From: Olsenella sp. KGMB02461
Lineage (GTDB): Bacteria; Actinomycetota; Coriobacteriia; Coriobacteriales; Atopobiaceae
Direction of reading: 5' to 3'
Assembly: GCF_012584445.1 (NCBI RefSeq)
Contig: NZ_JABAHI010000008.1
Span: forward strand, 1,178,001-1,242,000
Length of the DNA: 64,000 bases
A program made the translations under genes and the position numbers. This document shows, piece after piece, positions 61,192 through 64,000 of the stretch (positions within the stretch are counted from its first letter, which is position 1; each line of letters begins with the position of its first letter). The notes beneath the pieces are model-generated. The model searched no databases. It was not told the DNA's origin and was given only the letters and a program-made list of their open reading frames with translations.

Positions 61192-62844
61192 TCAGCTTTG
61201 ATAGGGAATGGGGCGCTTTTCCAGCCTTCTAAAGAGCAGCCAAGACGCTGCTGCCAGCACAAGGACGGCAGCCCAGCTCATAGCATCGCACACCCACGCG
61301 TCCCAGCCACTCACGCCATAGCCCAGCCCGCAGACAAGGCCCATCGCCAGGCAGATTCCCATGGACAAAAAGATGCACACTCCAATGGGCAGCGACTGCT
61401 TTGCCAGCGCCGTAGCGCTCACCCACTCAAAATTGGGATGCCTCTCATCCAGTGTCATGCCTACCAAGCCGCAAAAGCCATAGAGCACCACGGTGAGCGC
61501 GAAGCATAGCAGCACGCTTGATGCAGGGACGCCGCCAATCAGAAGCAGCACCGCGGAGATCAGCGCGCAAAGCGCAGCCGCTGCCAGCCAAGGCGCCAGC
61601 TTTGCCCCATAGAACAGCCTCCGGTCTATGGGCAGCGTCTCCATGAGCCAGACTCCCTGGCCTTCGAGCGAGATGGCAATGGCCGCCGGAGGAGCCATAG
61701 CGCCGATAAACGCCATGATCCAGGGCAGGATCACCACCATCACAGGGATGGCTTCCGAAGGATCTCCCAGAGAGTCCTTGGTGAAGAAGCTTGCTATGCC
61801 ATCAAGTCCCACAATGGCTACGAGAGCCGCAAAGATAACGAGCAACAACAGCGAGATGAGATCGTTGGCCACCACCGTGCCGTTGTCAAAGACCAGGCCC
61901 GCCTCTTTGCGGCAAAGCGCTTGGAAAGGAGAGCGCAACTCCGCAGCCTTAGTGGCCTTGCCTCTCTTTTGTTGAGAGCGGGCATTGATCGCAGAAACCA
62001 CCTGGGTATACGTGTGGGCCAGACCTTCCACCAAAACAGCCCCTAGCGCCAGGTTTACCAGCACGAACACCGCCCACCAGGCCCAGCCAGACATACCCTG
62101 GCCCACCCAAGCGTCCATGACCCAGCCGCAGAAGGGCCAGACTGCCAGAGCGTCACCAAAGCCAGCCAGTATCCCCACCAGCATGTCCAGCGTAGCGTTC
62201 TCATAGTCTGCACCGGACAGCGCAGCGTTGAGCGCAAAACTTGCAACCACAGCCGCCAGCGCCACAAGCACAGAGGCCAGCGTGGTAAGCGCCTTGCCAT
62301 GACGCAAACGCCCAAGAACAGCCGTGATCAGGGCGGACAGGAAGATCGCCACCACAAATCCCGGCACAGGGCCAAAGGCGACAATGGACAGCAATACAAC
62401 CCACTGAAGGGGCGTAGAGGCTATGCCCTGGACGCCCATAAAGACGAGAGCCGCGACTCCCATGGGAATCACCATCAGGGCAGCAAGCTCTACCGCAGTG
62501 AGATAGAGGGACGCCAGACGCGCAATGACTTGGTCGCGTTTTGAGACAGGCATGCTCATAAGCAGGTCGTAGTCTCCCGCCTCATAGAGCATCCCAGGGG
62601 CCTTGATGAACGAGAAGACGGCGCCGCAAAGCGTGGCGACAAGCACCGCAAGGGCGACCAACAGTCTGTCGGCCCCCAAGGCTGCAAGGCCAACCCCCAC
62701 CCCAGCCGCATAGCAAGCCATCAACAGTCCCAGGAAAGCCTGGGCGATTCTCAATCCAACGATGCCGCCTCGAGAAGCGTTCTTAGAAGAAGAGCTGCCC
62801 AACGTGCGCAACTGCACCTTAATCAAGAGCCACAGACGATGCAT
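61192..62844 (-). CDS. ABC exporter membrane protein (ABC-2 type)
   Basis: A 550-residue protein with about twelve to fourteen hydrophobic helices and no ATPase motif. The segment ISLEGQGVWLMETLPIDRRLFYGAKLAPW is characteristic of large ABC-2-type exporters in which the permease is a single long chain. It lies 65 nt after the adjacent ATPase on the same strand and must be its partner. The cargo is unknown. Confidence 0.8.
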   Translation of the reverse strand: MHRLWLLIKVQLRTLGSSSSKNASRGGIVGLRIAQAFLGLLMACYAAGVGVGLAALGADRLLVALAVLVATLCGAVFSFIKAPGMLYEAGDYDLLMSMPVSKRDQVIARLASLYLTAVELAALMVIPMGVAALVFMGVQGIASTPLQWVVLLSIVAFGPVPGFVVAIFLSALITAVLGRLRHGKALTTLASVLVALAAVVASFALNAALSGADYENATLDMLVGILAGFGDALAVWPFCGWVMDAWVGQGMSGWAWWAVFVLVNLALGAVLVEGLAHTYTQVVSAINARSQQKRGKATKAAELRSPFQALCRKEAGLVFDNGTVVANDLISLLLLVIFAALVAIVGLDGIASFFTKDSLGDPSEAIPVMVVILPWIMAFIGAMAPPAAIAISLEGQGVWLMETLPIDRRLFYGAKLAPWLAAAALCALISAVLLLIGGVPASSVLLCFALTVVLYGFCGLVGMTLDERHPNFEWVSATALAKQSLPIGVCIFLSMGICLAMGLVCGLGYGVSGWDAWVCDAMSWAAVLVLAAASWLLFRRLEKRPIPYQS

Positions 62845-62909
62845 GATGAGTACCTTTTCGCCAAATGCGTGATATCAAATAGTGAAGATGCGACCTTAGC
62901 CCCTTATCC

Positions 62910-63695
62910 TCAGGAGAAAGGCGTTTGAGGGGCGTCGGAAGGCCTCACCGGCGCCGCAGGAGTTGCCGAGACCTCACGGGTTTCCACGACGTCCATAAAG
63001 ACGTCTTCCAAAGACTCGTCACCCAACACCTGGTCGATGGGGCCGAAGGCACGAAGCTGGCCTGCTTGAATGATGGCTACCGAGTCGCAGAGGCGCTCCA
63101 CCACCTCAAGCACATGGGACGAGAAGAGCACCGCCTTGCCTTGGGCCGCCCGCTCTTGAAGCATAGTGCGAAGGGTGCGCGTGGCCACAGGGTCGAGCCC
63201 CACAAAGGGCTCGTCGAGCACCAGAAAGTCTGGGTCGTGCACCAGCGCTCCCATGACCACCAGCTTTTGCAGCATGCCATGGCTATAGGAATCTGCACGA
63301 TCTGCGAGGGCATCCACCATTTCCAGACGCTCCGCCAGCTCCTGGATGATGCCTCTGCGCTGAGCGCTGTCCACCCCAAAGATATCGCAGACAAATTCTA
63401 GGTAGGCCATGCCCGTCATGAACCCATAGACCCAGGGGGTGTCTGGCACATACGCCAGATGCATCTTGGCGGCGATAGGATCTTTCACCACATCGTGGCC
63501 GCAAATGGCAATAGACCCCTCATCAAAATCCTGTACGCCCACCATAGCTTTGATCAGGGTGGTTTTGCCTGCGCCATTGGTGCCCACCAGACCCAGGATC
63601 GATCCAGGCTCCACGGCAAGCGAGTAGCCATGAGCCGCCACTTTGGTGCCATAGCGCTTCACAAAACCACGTACATCGAGGATGGGACTGGCCAT
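62910..63695 (-). CDS. ABC exporter ATP-binding protein
   Basis: A 261-residue ATPase: Walker A GTNGAGKTTLIKAMVG, signature region SYSHGMLQKLVVMGALV (HGMLQ replaces the more usual SGGMKQ core), Walker B FLVLDEPFVGLDP and switch VLFSSHVLEVVERL. It belongs to the CcmA/NatA-like exporter group. AAAGGA precedes the ATG at 63695. Together with the downstream membrane protein it forms a two-gene exporter. Confidence 0.9.
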   Translation of the reverse strand: MASPILDVRGFVKRYGTKVAAHGYSLAVEPGSILGLVGTNGAGKTTLIKAMVGVQDFDEGSIAICGHDVVKDPIAAKMHLAYVPDTPWVYGFMTGMAYLEFVCDIFGVDSAQRRGIIQELAERLEMVDALADRADSYSHGMLQKLVVMGALVHDPDFLVLDEPFVGLDPVATRTLRTMLQERAAQGKAVLFSSHVLEVVERLCDSVAIIQAGQLRAFGPIDQVLGDESLEDVFMDVVETREVSATPAAPVRPSDAPQTPFS

Positions 63696-64000
63696 GACAT
63701 GCGTCCTTTCGCACGACGGGATAACTGCGCCACGCGCGCCCTTTTCAAGGCGCTGCTACGATTAAACGAGGCCGATAAAAACGCTTGACCTAGTCTAGCC
63801 ATTTTTAGGTATGGCGGATATAGGATTTAATGCCCTGGGGCCAACTGTAAGGAACAGGTCACCACTGGGGCCCACGGCGCAGACCGGGCACTGAACAAGG
63901 TGTGAGGCGCCTACGCAGCCCGCGATGCCACCGCCGGGCAATCAGGCGAGAGCGCAGTGAGGTAAGCCACCCTATAAAGGGATGGCGCTGTCGCTTCACC
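63696..64000 (+). other. Upstream leader region at the window end
   Basis: No gene is visible. A TTGACC box near 63784 could start a plus-strand promoter. After it come GC-rich pairable segments (CTGT/ACAG near 63850) and the candidate M-box described separately. The gene it would control lies beyond the window. Confidence 0.4.
63893..64000 (+). ncRNA. Candidate M-box (ykoK-type) Mg2+ riboswitch, cut by window end
   Basis: The transcript segment ACAAGGTGTGAGGCGCCTAC, then GCCACCGCCGGGCAA, GCGAGAGCGC and TGAGGTAAGCC follows the order of the conserved M-box core. There, AGGTGAGGCTCCT is followed by GCCACTGCC, a short GNRA-like stem-loop and TGGGTAA. There is a 2-nt insertion in the first motif and the 3' half is incomplete, so this is a resemblance by eye, not a covariance match. 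A magnesium transporter gene would be expected next on the plus strand. Confidence 0.4.

Noticed and set aside
63830-63930. Cobalamin riboswitch at the window end (because of CCAACTGTAAGG and CCACTGGGG words)
   Set aside because: The order of the conserved B12-box, the receptor loop and the AGTCaGGA-ACCTGCC segment is not met; the M-box pattern further 3' fits better.

Overview
The window is GC-rich, densely coded bacterial chromosome. Several traits suggest an anaerobic, fermentative actinobacterium of the class Coriobacteriia (Olsenella/Atopobium/Collinsella-like). These are a PPi-type phosphofructokinase, a 2-hydroxyacyl-CoA-dehydratase-type radical enzyme with its ATPase activator, a tmk-holB-ricT cluster, a PTS EIIA, a glutamine-dependent NAD synthetase, a class Ic aspartate aminotransferase and strong AGGAGG-type ribosome binding sites. 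This placement is inference: there is no rRNA in the window. I saw no tRNA, CRISPR array, prophage or intact insertion sequence.

Layout. 0-5.8 kb: tail of an unknown gene, then PPi-phosphofructokinase, a spermidine-synthase-fold protein and a hotdog thioesterase, a convergent acetyltransferase, and a macro-domain/HTH protein followed by a vWA protein. 5.8-10.4 kb: a two-component system whose kinase has a degenerate ATP-binding domain, a small membrane protein and groES-groEL. 10.4-13.7 kb: a sparse, repeat-containing accessory stretch with a nuclease-like protein, then a zinc-ribbon membrane protein. 14-24 kb: NAD synthetase, an amidohydrolase and a polar amino-acid ABC transporter with two substrate-binding proteins that share a nearly identical 421-bp block, plus an M20 peptidase. 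24-36 kb: PTS EIIA, ricT-holB-tmk, a flavoprotein, an archaeal-looking topoisomerase I, tatA-tatC, a STAS protein, a TPR protein and an aminotransferase. 36-45 kb: NhaA, DegV, an HTH-Fic protein beside a HigA antitoxin remnant, a YejK-like nucleoid protein, MscS and PcrA. 45-50 kb: metF, a free-standing cobalamin-reactivation domain and a short MetH, followed by UppP. 50-64 kb: UspA, a secreted coiled-coil cell-wall protein, a 1.1-kb gene-free repeat region, an EamA transporter, an M16C protease, a two-gene dehydratase/activator system with an unusual fusion, an ABC exporter and, at the very end, a probable M-box leader.

The strongest unexplained signal is not a gene. The 9-mer TGCCGAGAA occurs 25 times by my reading (13 on +, 12 on -), where about 0.5 is expected for a random sequence of this length and composition. 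It occurs inside genes, mostly in two reading frames (giving Ala-Glu-Lys or Phe-Ser-Ala), and in intergenic DNA, with little conservation outside the core. Its density of about one per 2.6 kb on both strands resembles a DNA-uptake sequence, a Chi-like site or another genome-architecture word. I know of no such word described for these bacteria.

Functional links. The Tat translocase encoded at 32-33 kb may export the two RR-motif lipoproteins of the amino-acid transporter. The two binding-protein genes share an upstream TGCATAG palindrome as well as coding sequence, so they are probably co-regulated. MetF, the reactivation domain and MetH are joined by 1-4 nt overlaps and form one methionine/folate operon.
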